A stretch of 64,000 nt of DNA from Dendrophyllia cribrosa (lineage: Eukaryota > Cnidaria > Anthozoa > Scleractinia > Dendrophylliidae). The stretch spans positions 29,504,564 through 29,568,563 of the forward strand of contig JAJLRJ010000006.1 of NCBI GenBank assembly GCA_024195265.1. Reading direction: 5' to 3'. Positions 51,329 to 61,939 of this stretch are shown piece after piece; positions within the stretch are counted from its first letter, which is position 1, and every line of letters begins with the position of its first letter. The translations under genes were made by a program, and so were the position numbers. Below the pieces are notes generated by a model. The model searched no databases, was not told the origin of the DNA, and saw only the letters and a list, made by a program, of their open reading frames with translations.

Positions 51329-53246
51329 TAAGAGTCTGTCCACGAGAGGACCAGGCAGACGTGACACATGCCATCTCACCGATTTCTTGGTTCACTAAGT
51401 TATTCAAGAAACCAAAGTGGTTCGGTCCCCTGACCATTCCCTGGGGTATTAGAGGCTCCACCTCAATTCCCAGGGGTAAAACCCAAAAATATCCCTTAAA
51501 AATGCACTGACAAGAGACTTCTCTCAAACTAACAGAATGTAATGGATTCTAATCTAATTTCATCCAACAATTGCTGGAACCCTTAGGAACTGAAAACTTA
51601 AAGTTCATGTAATTTAATATTATTCCTGTCAATTAAGAGCTGTCAATCATTGACCATGTCACGCAACTTCGTCAAATTGTACTTTTTCAAATGCAATTAT
51701 CTCCAATGGGCAACATTGTAATTCAACAAACGTTATTCTACAACACAAACCTATCCTAGTACTATGTTTCTGTGGAAAAAAATGTTTGGCATCTGTCAAA
51801 TATTCTTAATGGCATTCATTTAAAGTAAGTGACCAGCGCCTTCAATGTGCTTTTTTTTCGACACAGAGAATATCAAAAAAATTGAATGCTGACGAGCCAT
51901 TCAATGCTATAATTATCAACATGCCTCCTTTCACTATATATTATGCGTCGAAACACATTTTCAAGACAGTTTAACTGCTAAATTTTATATAGCTGATATG
52001 CTAAATATTCGATGACAGCGCAACGTGGACTACGTTAATCAGTATACATAATTAATTAGCATCCACGTCTGCTTTATCGGCTCCATTTGTAGCCTACACA
52101 TTGTTAGGGGAAAATGTTACCCAGTTGAGTCATTTGAAAACTCTTTTGGGTAATATTTTCGTTGAAATTATCGCTCTGCGCGATTACCTATTTTGGCCAT
52201 GTTACTCATGTTTCATTCGGTGTTGTTTTTGTTGTGTTATCATATTTTCCGGCGTATTTTATTATATATTACGGGGGAATACGATACAATACAAACCTGC
52301 AGACGATGTAAAGTCAACTTTGGACAAATTTCCAGCTTTGAAATAATTACTTTTCTCTATTCAAGTCATTTTTGAGTGTATTGAATGTTCTGAGCGACAA
52401 ATGAAATCAATATTGCGTGACAAGGTGAACAGAAATGTTCAGAAAATGTGGTGCGTGCCGTGACACCCGCCAGGGCATTCTTTTGAAAACATTTTGGCTT
52501 GAAAATAAAGTTCAGGTTCACATTTATTATAATTACTTGAGTCAAGTACTTAGAATATGAAGTTTAGCTGAAAATCCGCTTTATACAGAAATTTAACTTT
52601 CTCTTGTATATCTGACTTTTACCATCACATTCAGTTCACATGTTTCTAATTACCAAGGTCTCGCTTTCTGTAAACAACAAAATAAAAATCACAAACGAAG
52701 CGCTTCGTGGCGGCCGGAGTCGTATGATTGTTTTCTTGTTCAGTGCAACGGAAAGAGAATATCTGAAGTTTTAAATAGTTTGCGTCTTACTACAGCAGCC
52801 TTTATGGCTGCACAATTGTCAGAATTGTCGTGTTCGTTTGTTGCATACTGCAAAAACAGTTGCGTTTTTTCGGCACGATTTCCTGGGCGTATCGAGTTTT
52901 TCACTCTGTCTGCATGTGTGAAGGACATCAATGCAAGTCCCATCTGCGACAGGTAAAGTAGCCCAAACTAACGTTAGCACAGAAAGATGTCTTATTTTAG
53001 CGCGTGTTGGATTGTTTGATCACGACCTGGGATCACGACGGACATAATATGACCATTTGTCCAAAGCATCCTACTTCGCTAGGAACATGGTGGAGAACAA
53101 GCCTGAAATGTCACCAATTCCCGAAGAACCAGGCAGAAGGAGGAGCAAACCTTCAAATAAGCAAAGCTCGATACACAAAGAGATCATGGCTAAATGGAAC
53201 GCTCTTGTTCCAGATGGTCCAGGTATGAACGCAGACGATACCCGAG
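51329..53246 (+). repeat. Large inverted repeat, left arm
   Basis: About 1.9 kb whose complement is found at 55883-57716. Diagnostic shared blocks: AAGAGTCTGTCCACGAGAGG at the outer edge, the TTGGGTTTTACCCCTGGGAA block, a TTACCCAGTTGAGTCATTTG block and GAACGCAGACGATACCCG at the inner edge. The arms differ by substitutions and a few indels, including a ~24-bp insert in the right arm near 57635 and a ~70-bp extra piece in the left arm near 52900-52980. Spacer is about 2.6 kb. Confidence 0.88.
52740..53230 (+). pseudogene. Decayed exon-like coding in the left arm, unknown family
   Basis: Plus-strand frames read LRLTTAAFMAAQLSELSCSF and FSARFPGRIEF, then from 53004 WDHDGHNMTICPKHPTSLGT and WWRTSLKCHQFPKNQAEGGA. 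The M-T-I-C-P-x-H-x-x-x-L-G-x-x-W-R pattern looks like a conserved Cys/His block of an uncharacterised cnidarian family, though I cannot name it. The right arm carries the same remnant (about 56350-55890, minus) with different damage. Confidence 0.35.
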
Positions 53247-53251
53247 TATTC

Positions 53252-54065
53252 CCATTATGCATGGTTCAATTCCTACAGTTACCATCCCCCCCCCCGGGCA
53301 CACCCCCGGGGATTTGCCATTTTTTCTTCACTTGGCGTCCTATTCCCCACCCCCGGGCACAAAGAAAGAGGTAATTCCCCACCCCCGGGACGCTCAACAG
53401 CAAGCTGCACCGTTTCTCAAGAAGACAGAAATGTTTATTATATAAATCCACCGAACAGTTTACAAAATAGACATCGACTGGACTAGACTCGTATGGTTAC
53501 CGAGATCAGGAAGCATCTCTCCCATTGTTTTTCTTCCTTGCTCGCGTTTCTTTGGCTTTCATCGCTCCTCTCTTGCGGTTGTTTCGTGTACTGAGGATGT
53601 GTTCTTCCCAACACTTCACATCATCCACTGACGGGCTTTAACTTTGCCAAATTGTTTTCTTCCAGCCAATTACTAACAAATTGTAAGAATTTCCCAGCAA
53701 AGAAGTCCGCTTGTCGAGTCATGTCGTCCGCCATACACCTTATTCCAAATATGGTGGCCAATTTATTATTTTTTTATAGCCCTTGTTGCCTCGTCAGCAT
53801 GTGCAAAATGAGACAAATGAGGGCTAATTAAAATGCATACAAAAAGAATAATAAATTGCCCGCCATTTTGGAATAAGGTGTGTAGTGCTTCGACGAAAAT
53901 TTCGCCCCATAATTCCTTGCGCACCTAGATTATCCCCACCCCCTACCCTCGGGACAAGACTGCTTGCAAATTTCCCCACCCCCGGGCCACAAGGGCCGAC
54001 TTTGTCCCGGGGGTTGCCCGGGGGGGGGGCATGGTAACTGTAGGAATTGAACCATGCATTACTAA
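53252..54065. mobile_element. MITE with C-rich inverted ends (contains a nested MITE)
   Basis: ATGCATGGTTCAATTCCTAC at 53259 and the complement of the same word at 54045 face each other. Inside them CCCCCGGGC-type tracts are also inverted. Bodies of GCCCGGGGG and CCCCACCCCCGGG words follow on both sides. The inner ~600 bp holds another MITE (53735-53882). Confidence 0.6.
53735..53882. mobile_element. MITE with ACACCTTATTCC ends
   Basis: Left ACACCTTATTCCAAATATGG then TGGCCAATTTATTATT; right AATAATAAATTGCCCGCCAT then TTTGGAATAAGGTGT. About 40-bp inverted repeats in a 148-bp element. Nested in the C-rich MITE. Confidence 0.72.
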
Positions 54066-54283
54066 ATGCATGGTATTGCCGAGCAATTTCAACGAGTAAG
54101 GAAATTACAATAATACAAACTAGAAATAAATAGGTTCCGTTCCGCCCCAGAGGAAAAAAAATGTTTTTGTTGCAAACATATTTCAGCCAAATTTTTATTT
54201 CCGGAAAAATATATTTTTGCATGATAGGTTCGCACCAAATTATATTCATGTCATTAATCTGTTTGTCAGCCCATAGCTGGACG

Positions 54284-54366
54284 AAGCGTTTTTAGCCTGC
54301 GAGCAAGCTCTCGGGCTCGGGGTTTAGGGTTAGCCCGAGAGCTTGCTCGCAGGCTAAAGCGTTTTT
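54284..54366. mobile_element. 63-bp foldback insertion with 10-bp TSD
   Basis: AAGCGTTTTT at 54284-54293 and at 54357-54366 flanks 63 bp that is almost entirely one perfect hairpin: AGCCTGCGAGCAAGCTCTCG plus GGCT, a 14-base loop (CGGGGTTTAGGGTT), then the exact 24-base complement. A 10-bp duplication would fit the Mutator/foldback mode of insertion. Confidence 0.8.
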
Positions 54367-55085
54367 GGTCGCTTGTCCATTTGTCGTACTGTTTCTTGCC
54401 TTAACTGTCAGGAATCTCGTTGGCATACCAAAAAATTGCCCCCTGAAGGGAGACATTTGTTCCGGGCGTGCGCGTTACTAAAATGAACTATTGAGCTCGA
54501 ACGGCCTGGGCGCGAGTCCGCGCAAGTCACCAATAGAAGCCAAAATGGGCTCAGTCGAAGCATATTGCACTAAAAAAATGGCAAAATGACGGGCTTTATT
54601 TCGCTCCAACTAAATCATATTTCCCACCAAAATGTTTACTAGATCCCAGTCTCTTCAAAACCGAGTGTGTATGTTGACATTACGCCTATTGAAATGAGTT
54701 ATACCGCTAAAAGCGATGACCGCGCGGTTGAACTCCATTCAAGCCTTCACGTGACATTGGTCACTTCAAGGTCAAAATGACGGGACTTTTTTTTAAGTTA
54801 TTAAAATATTTTAACGTTTCCAGATAGAATAATAACCATATTACTGGAATCCGAGTGTGGATTTTCGAAAAGTAATTCATAAATGGGCGAAATTTTGATT
54901 ATCCCTTCAAAAAAATGGCGTTTTCGCTGTGATTTTAAGGGTCAAATTGGGGGTCTGGGGACGAGCTAAAAATTTAGAGGCAAATGTCATCCAATTTTTT
55001 GCCATGATTCTCATTAAAACGTGTAACTGGCAACCTAGCAGTATTCTCCTGTAAGCTGAATACAAAAATAACTAACAGGCCAGTA
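54367..55085. other. No recognisable gene
   Basis: Spacer of the inverted repeat. Two loosely similar passages (AAAATGACGGGCTTTATTTC near 54584 and AAAATGACGGGACTTT near 54774) suggest an old internal duplication. No coding. Confidence 0.4.
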
Positions 55086-55648
55086 CAAAACGTGGACCCC
55101 GCCTTCTGGACCCCTTCTGGACCCCCCTTCTGGACCCCCTCTTTTTCTTCCAGGAAATTGCCAATTAATACATTTGTGCGAAGTAGCAAAAAAAATGTAA
55201 AAAAAATATATATATATATATAAATATTAAAATTGAAATAAACAGAACATAAAAACAACTGGGCGACTGGAAAAGGATTTGAAGCGCACTATAAAAAATT
55301 ACAACATATTTCCCGCCATTACGATTGCACCATAAGCTCTTTACATAACTACTGCTGACTGTTACCTGGCTGTTAAAATGGAGGTGAGTGTTTTTCAGGT
55401 TTCTTTACTATTTGATGTAGAATCTGGTCTTTTCGGAGACCATCGTTAAATAATAATGACATACCGTGAAAAGAAAGTCTGCAGCTGCTTAATATTACAT
55501 TTTTTCTACATTTTTTCCTACTTCGCACACGTGTATTAATTCAAAACAGTCATTTGTCAATTTCTTGGAAAAAGAGGTGATCCTGAAGAGGGTCCAGATG
55601 TGGGTCCAGAAGGGGATCCAGATGGGGTCTAGGTGGGGTCCAGATGGG
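55086..55648. repeat. Inverted pair of CTGGACCCC minisatellites
   Basis: At 55092-55142 the plus strand has several copies of CTTCTGGACCCC. At 55572-55648 its complement appears as GGGTCCAGATG-type copies. Outside both arrays the flanks are also inverted (GCCAATTAATACATTTGTGC GAAGTAG type words versus CTACTTCGCACACG... at 55518), so the whole forms an imperfect inverted repeat with a ~290-bp loop. Confidence 0.65.
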
Positions 55649-55882
55649 AGAAATGGGAATATTGAAATAAAGTTTGTTGTTGTACAGTGCAATCGCCAAT
55701 TTCCGGCTGCATGCAACCACGTGTCACTTCCGATTTCTTACTAAATTCTTCATACTACTAATCGTTTTCTCGGTAAATGATACTCTATTCTAGACCAAAA
55801 CTATCTGATTTCTATACCCTATCACGTACAAAATTGTTTGAAACCCATGCCCTACATATAGTGTAAATATGAGAGTTAAATC

Positions 55883-57716
55883 CACGGGTATCGTCTGCGT
55901 TCAAAGACTTCAAACCTGCACCATCTGGAACAAGAGCGTTCCATTTAGCCATGATCCTTTTGTGTAACGAGCTTTGCTTATTTGAAAGTTTGCTCCTACT
56001 TCTGCCTGGTTCTTCGGGAATTGCCGTGAAGAGGATGGTGACATTTCAGGCTTGTTCTCCACTATGTTCCTAACGCAGTACGATGCTTTGGACAAATGGT
56101 CATATTAAGTCAGTCGTGATCAAACAATCCAACACGCGCTAAAATAAGACATCTTTCTGTGAAACACTCAATACGCCCAGGAAATCGTGCCGAAACATCG
56201 CAACTGTTGTTGCAGTATGTAACAAACGAACACGACAATTCTGACAATTGTGCGGCCATAAAGGCTGCTGTAGTAAGACGTAAGCTATTTAAAACTTCAA
56301 ATATTCTCTTTTCGTTGCACTAAACAAGTAAACAATAATACGACTCCGGCCGCCGCGAAGCGCTTCGTTCGTGATTTACATTTTGTTGCTTACAGAAAGC
56401 GAGACCTTGGTAATTAGAAACGTGAACTGAATGTAATGGTAAAAGTCAGATATACAAGAGAAAGTTAAATTTCTGTATAAAGCGGATTTACAGCTAAACT
56501 TCATATTCTAAGTACTTGACTCAAGTAATTATAATAAATGTGAACCTGAACTTTATTTTCAAGCCAAAATATTTTTTAAAGAATGCCGTGTCGGGTGTCA
56601 TACCACGCACCTACATTTTATGAACATTTCAGTTCACCTTGTCACGCAATGTTGATTTCATTTGTCGCTCAGAACATTCAATACACTCAAAAATGACTTG
56701 AAAAGAGAAAAGTAATTATTTCAAAGCTGGAAATTTGTCCAAAGTTGACTTTACATCGTCTGCAGGTTTGTATTGTATCGTATTCCCCCGTAATATATAA
56801 TAAAATACGCCGGAAAATATGATAACACAACAAAAACAACACCGAATGAAACATGATAATTTCAACGAAAATATCACCCAAAAGAGTTTTCAAATGACTC
56901 AACTGGGTAACATTTTCCCCTAACAATGTGAAGGCTACAATTGGAGCCGATAAAGCAGACGTGGATGCTAATTAATTATGTATACTGATTAACACAGTCC
57001 ACGTTGCGCTGTCATCGAATATTTAGCATATCAGCTATAAATTTATCAGTTAAACTGTCTTGAAAATGTGTTTCGACGCATAATATATAGTGAAAGGAGG
57101 CATGTTGATAATTATAGCATTGAATGGCTCGTCAGCATTCAATTTTTTTTATATTCTCTGTGTCGAAAAAAAAGAACATTGAAGACGCTGGTCACTTACT
57201 TTAAATGAATGCCATAAAGAATATTTGACAGATGCCAAACATTTTTTTTCACAGAAACATAGTACTAGGATAGGTTTGTATTGTAGTATAACGTTTGTTG
57301 AATTACAATGTTGCCCATTGGAGATAATTGCATTTGAAAAAGTACAATTTGACGAAGTTGCGTGACATGGTCAATGATTGACAGCTCTTAATTGACAGGA
57401 ATAATATTAAATTACATGAACTTTAAGTTTTCAGTTCCTAAGGGTTCCAGCAATTGTTGGATGAAATTAGATTAGAATCCATTACATTCTGTTAGTTTGA
57501 GAGAAGTCTCTTGTCAGTGCATTTTTAAGGGATATTTTTGGGTTTTACCCCTGGGAATTGAGGTGGGGCCTCTAATACCCCAGGGAATGGTCAGGGGACC
57601 GAACCACTTTGGTTTCTTGAATAACTTAGTGAACCTAAAAATCTGTGAAAGTTTGAAAGAAATCGGTGAGATGGCATGTGTCACGTCTGCCTGGTCCTCT
57701 CGTGGACGGACTCTTA
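55883..57716 (-). repeat. Large inverted repeat, right arm
   Basis: Complement of 51329-53246; see that entry for shared blocks. Inner edge CGGGTATCGTCTGCGTTC, outer edge CCTCTCGTGGACGGACTCTT. Small indels and substitutions show the arms are not a perfect artefactual copy. Confidence 0.88.
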
Positions 57717-57993
57717 ATTTCTTTGAATGAAAATGTTTTCACTTGAATAAAAGAGTTTAACGCACGAATTCGGTGATTTTCTGCTTCCGGAAGGCTTAGC
57801 GTCTGTGAATTATATTATAAACATCACAAAATAATATTTAAATTCAGCAACCTACTTTATTATATCTAGTGTTCTAAAATTTCCGACTTTTCATGTGTAT
57901 ATAGAATGCCATTCTTATCTAATTTAGTTTAGTCTCAAGAGCAAAACGCGTCAAATTATCGCATCAAGGAAACTGTCGGCCACGCAAATTTGT
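57717..57993. other. No recognisable gene
   Basis: AT-rich spacer between the right arm and the LINE insertion. Confidence 0.5.
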
Positions 57994-60900
57994 TCAGCAT
58001 CTTTTTTTTTTTTTTTTTTTTTTTTTTCAGAGAACTTTTTTTTTATTTTATTTTTTTTATTTTTATTTTTTATTTTTGACACCACGTGACCTACACATAC
58101 ATTTTACAACATTATACAAAATAATAATATAACAGTTAAACTAAGGCAATTAAGTACTATGCTTAACTTTACAAAAGAGCTTAACTTTACAAAAGAGCTT
58201 AATTACACGCTAAAAAGGCTTATTGATATAATAAACTAGCTCAAGGGTCAAATTTCGGAGTCTAAATAATGATTAAATAAGTTTACTAATTACGCCTAAG
58301 CCTAGTTTTTTTACACTGAAAGTGGTGTAAAAGCTAACGCATTGCTTATGCAGAGAGTGGTCCACTTCGCTTCATACTTTTTGTTGTTTGAGTTTTTAAT
58401 AGCAATTTGTCTTTCGCATTTGATTTTACTTTCCAATAAGGCAAGAAAGACCTTCATGCTAGGGGTCTCCGATTGGTTTCTTGCGAGATATAGATGATAT
58501 TTAGCTATAAGAAGATAGTGATTAAATGCGTGAAACTTGGTATTTTCAGGTTTGTATCCATAAAGGATTTCGCAAGAGTTAGGCTTTAAGTTGTCCGAGC
58601 GCCTTATATTCCACCATTTTATAACGTCTTCCCAAAAAGACTTAACTTTGGGGCACTCACAAAACCTATGAAGGAGTGTTTCGTTTTGGCCATTGCAGTG
58701 GTCGCAAAATGGTGACTCTTTTTTTTTCATTCTATGGAGTGATAGATTGGTAGGTATGATGTTGTGTATAAGTTTATATTGGAAGCTCCTCATTTTACTT
58801 TCAATGGTGACTTTAAATGGAAGTTCATAGACATCTTTTACGTTTGGCACTAGATTACTTAGAGTGATTTCGACTGTTGGCGGAGAAAAGGACTTTTCCG
58901 CTAGCATCAAGCGGGCTTGTTTCGCGGTGACGGTGTCATGATCAGCGTTGGAGGGTTCACTAACATCCCTGGCAATACTGCTCGTGATTTCGTTTTTCCA
59001 CGCTTTAGGGATTGCCGCTATGACGCCACCATAGTCGAGGAAGGTGCATCGAACGTTGAATTTGCGTTTAAAATTTTCAAAAGAAAGGAATTGGTCGTGA
59101 TTGTCCAAGAGATCACTTATTTTTAAAACGCCTTTATTGACCCACGCTTTGTTGTACATCGTTTTACCGTTTGTCTTTATAAACCGGTTGTTCCATATAA
59201 TTTCTTGCTTAAATTCGTTTACCTTGAGCGGCTTTTTGCGATTCAGTTCTTGCCACGTCTCGAGGATATTTTTATAGAAAGACGGAAGATTATTTAGGTT
59301 CAGCATTTTCAGGTCGTAGTTACATTGGAATAGAAAAGCTCCTCCGACTTTAGCTAACAAGGAATCGAGACGAGCGCACCAATGACTGCCAGTGGATTCG
59401 CAGTAGCGTTTTACCCAGGTGATCTTAAGCGATTTTGCAACATCCACAAAGTTTACCATGTTTAGGCCGCCTTTGCAGGCTGGGCCAATCAACGTCTTTC
59501 TTTTTATTTTATCAGGCTTAAAGTTCCAGACAAAAGAGAATATGTTGCTGTTGACCTCTTTTACAAAATCGGCAGGAATGTTTAAGACCGAGGAGCAAAA
59601 AACGAGTTTGGAGATTGCCAAATTCTTGACAATTGCTATTCTGCCTAAGATGGTAAGATGTCTCATACGCCAGATGTTTAGAACTTTTTTAAGTTTAGCG
59701 AGCTTCTCATCAAAGTTCAATGATTCAATGATTCCTACATTAGCAGTGTATGGAAAGGCAATTCCAAGTGCGGTGACGTAATTTTTTGGCCATGAGATGC
59801 CAAAAGGCTCATCTTTTCCTAATCTATTTTTCCAACGACCTAGCCATAGACCCTCAGTTTTTGATTTATTAATTTTGAGACCTGAGCAAGTGCTAAATTG
59901 ATCAAGGAGCGCAAATAGAGACGCTACTGAAGAGTCGTCTCGGACAAAAGCAGTGGTGTCGTCTGCATACAAACTAAGTTTAGTGATCTTATTCCCGTTT
60001 TCGAGGCCTTTAATGGAATTCGTGGTTCTAATCTGGTGTGCAAGTGGTTCGACCGCGAGAACAAAGAGCAAACCTGAGAGAGGGCACCCTTGTCTGACTC
60101 CTCTTTGTAAAGCAAAAAACTCGGACGAGTGTCCATTATTGATGACGCAACTAGAGATATTGCTGTAGAATGTTCGAACCCAATTGAGGAAGCTTGGGCC
60201 AAAGTTCATAATATTGAGCACCTTAAAAAGGTAGTCCCACTCTAAGGAGTCGAAGGCCTTTTCAAAATCTAGGAAAAGTATCATACCTTCTTTATTTTCG
60301 TGTTGTTCAATTATGTCTGTAATTAGACGGATATTTTCACCGAAAAATCTGCCTTTAATGTAACCCGTTTGGTCCCTTTCTATTAGCAGAGGGAGTACCT
60401 TCTCTAATCGCCTTGCAATACATTTGGTAGCTATTTTATAGTCAGTGTTTAAAAGAGAGACTGGGCGCCAGTTTTTGAGCAATAAAGGATCTTTGTTCTT
60501 TTTTGGAATTAAAGAAATGATTCCTTGTCTCTGCGAAATAGAAAGCTCCCCCAATAAGGCACCATGGTTGAGGCACTCAATCAAAGGATTAGATAGCTCA
60601 TTCCAGAAACGTAGGTAGAATTCAGCAGATAAACCGTCCGTGCCCGGAGATTTATTATGTTGAAAAGTTTTTAGAGCGGCAAGGCATTCTTCTGCGGTTA
60701 TTAAACCTTCGCAAATGTTTTGTTTTTCATCATCCAGTCTAGGTAGAGATTCACAATCGCAGAAGGATAGTGGGTCAGTAGCATCTTGTTGTTTTTGAGA
60801 GGTGTAAAGCTCATTGTAAAAGCTTTTCATAGCATTTAAAATGGGTGTTGGGTCTTTAACGGTAATACCCTCAGGCGTCTTCAGTTCTTTAATATGTCGT

Positions 60901-61194
60901 TTTTCATAACTTCTTTTTTCTAGGCTATAGAAATATCTGTTGCATTTCTCACCCATTTCGTACCATCTCGCTCTGCTCCTAATTATGGAGCCTTTGGTTT
61001 TCTGCACAGCAATTTCATCTAATTCTATTTTGAGCTTCTTGGCCTCCTCTACGAGGGAGTTATCTTCCGGAAACGCGTCGATACGTGAGTTTATTTCCTC
61101 TAATTTTTGAGAAAGATTTTGTTTGATATTTCTTTCTTCGTTAGCTTTCCTTTTAGCGAACCGGATAGCGAAAATCCGAATTTCCATCAGCATC
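57994..61194 (-). mobile_element. L1-like LINE, 5' truncated, with 8-bp TSD
   Basis: TCAGCATC at 57994-58001 and 61187-61194 flanks the insertion. On the minus strand the element enters ORF2 directly (5' truncation in the endonuclease-RT linker), ends its frame at 58311, has a ~280-bp 3' untranslated region and closes in an A-tail (26 T on plus at 58002-58027, with more A-rich sequence before it). Everything expected of a target-primed insertion is present. The site lies between the right inverted arm and DR-R. Confidence 0.85.
58311..61193 (-). CDS. L1-like ORF2 reverse transcriptase, open 960 codons
   Basis: One uninterrupted frame. The ATG at 61193 lies partly in the target-site duplication, so the first residues are not LINE-derived; the LINE sequence starts at about residue 4. 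RT motifs: FLDFEKAFDSLEW (about 307-319, motif A), LQRGVRQGCPLSGLLFVLAV (363-382, B), LSLYADDTTAFV (406-417, C, catalytic Y-A-D-D) and GLKINKSKTEGLWLG (D/E). Near residue 830-848, CDHCNGQNETLLHRFCECPK is the CCHC-type finger of zf-RVT. The endonuclease is missing through truncation. It would reverse-transcribe RNA at nicked DNA if translated. The lack of any stop or frameshift in 2.9 kb suggests a recent copy. An L1/Tx1-like clade seems likely from the Y-A-D-D context and CCHC tail. Confidence 0.88.
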   Translation of the reverse strand: MLMEIRIFAIRFAKRKANEERNIKQNLSQKLEEINSRIDAFPEDNSLVEEAKKLKIELDEIAVQKTKGSIIRSRARWYEMGEKCNRYFYSLEKRSYEKRHIKELKTPEGITVKDPTPILNAMKSFYNELYTSQKQQDATDPLSFCDCESLPRLDDEKQNICEGLITAEECLAALKTFQHNKSPGTDGLSAEFYLRFWNELSNPLIECLNHGALLGELSISQRQGIISLIPKKNKDPLLLKNWRPVSLLNTDYKIATKCIARRLEKVLPLLIERDQTGYIKGRFFGENIRLITDIIEQHENKEGMILFLDFEKAFDSLEWDYLFKVLNIMNFGPSFLNWVRTFYSNISSCVINNGHSSEFFALQRGVRQGCPLSGLLFVLAVEPLAHQIRTTNSIKGLENGNKITKLSLYADDTTAFVRDDSSVASLFALLDQFSTCSGLKINKSKTEGLWLGRWKNRLGKDEPFGISWPKNYVTALGIAFPYTANVGIIESLNFDEKLAKLKKVLNIWRMRHLTILGRIAIVKNLAISKLVFCSSVLNIPADFVKEVNSNIFSFVWNFKPDKIKRKTLIGPACKGGLNMVNFVDVAKSLKITWVKRYCESTGSHWCARLDSLLAKVGGAFLFQCNYDLKMLNLNNLPSFYKNILETWQELNRKKPLKVNEFKQEIIWNNRFIKTNGKTMYNKAWVNKGVLKISDLLDNHDQFLSFENFKRKFNVRCTFLDYGGVIAAIPKAWKNEITSSIARDVSEPSNADHDTVTAKQARLMLAEKSFSPPTVEITLSNLVPNVKDVYELPFKVTIESKMRSFQYKLIHNIIPTNLSLHRMKKKESPFCDHCNGQNETLLHRFCECPKVKSFWEDVIKWWNIRRSDNLKPNSCEILYGYKPENTKFHAFNHYLLIAKYHLYLARNQSETPSMKVFLALLESKIKCERQIAIKNSNNKKYEAKWTTLCISNALAFTPLSV

Positions 61195-61250
61195 TGGCGA
61201 ATTTCTCGCTCGGCCGATTGTGGTCAAGTTTTCTACATATTTCTCAAAAG
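61195..61250. other. Flank between LINE and DR-R
   Basis: Short pre-insertion sequence continuing from 57993 once the LINE is removed. Confidence 0.6.
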
Positions 61251-61767
61251 CCACTAATAAGACAAAGAAACAGTTTATGAAATGTTTCTTACAAAGTAAA
61301 TGGACATTAAAAAATGTGACTTTCTTTACCGTAGTTTTCCAGGAATGCTTGAAAATTCTTAGTAAAGTCTGCGATGCCGCTTCGAGTATAAATTCTGAAA
61401 GAATACATGTCCTCACTTGTGACAAATTTCATCGCTTTCAGCTCTCAAATCACAACTACAAAAGCATAAAAATCTTCTAAACGACTATTTCTTTCCATTT
61501 CGAAGTCTTAAAAGGCGTGCTTTTATTCCGGTTATGCAAAATGAACGTCTACAAAATGGAAGCGTGGAGTTCACGGGCGGCCATATTTGTTAGAAATCTG
61601 ATAGTCTTCCCTGAGTGAACATTCGATTCGGGTATTTCGAAGCTATCCTCGACAAACGTTGAACAACCGACGAGGTTGCGAAGCTATCCTCGACAAACGT
61701 TGAACAACCGACGAGGTTCCAAAACAAAAAAGGAGTTAAGATCGGGGTATATCGGGTCAAAATCGGC

Positions 61768-61808
<41 letters not shown>

Positions 61809-61879
61809 ACTTACTTACTCACTCACTCAAACGGATAGCATAGTAGCTTACGCCTCTTTAGGCAGTAAGCTACAAAAAG
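61251..61879 (+). repeat. Long direct repeat, right copy (DR-R)
   Basis: Same orientation as 50292-50887. Keeps the CCACTAATAAGACAAAGAAA start, the doubled 40-bp unit (near 61640 and 61680), the CACTCACT run (longer here) and the TAGCTTACGCC...AGGCAGTAAGCTAC edge. Contains GATGCCGC and AATTCTGAAAGAATAC words not in DR-L. Confidence 0.88.
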
Positions 61880-61939
61880 CAAGCCGAAAGGCATGGGGAC
61901 GAGGGTGAGAAATAAGTGTTGCTATTGCCGAGGATTGGA

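Noticed and set aside
51300..51527. 75-codon minus-strand frame, also seen at 57497-57730
   Set aside because: Conserved only because it lies in the large inverted repeat; the right-arm copy carries an extra insertion and no domain is visible.
54318..54331. Telomere-like TTTAGGGTT
   Set aside because: A single occurrence in the loop of a hairpin; no array.
59924..60202. Overlapping minus- and plus-strand frames inside the L1-like ORF2
   Set aside because: Shadow frames of the 960-codon reverse transcriptase gene.
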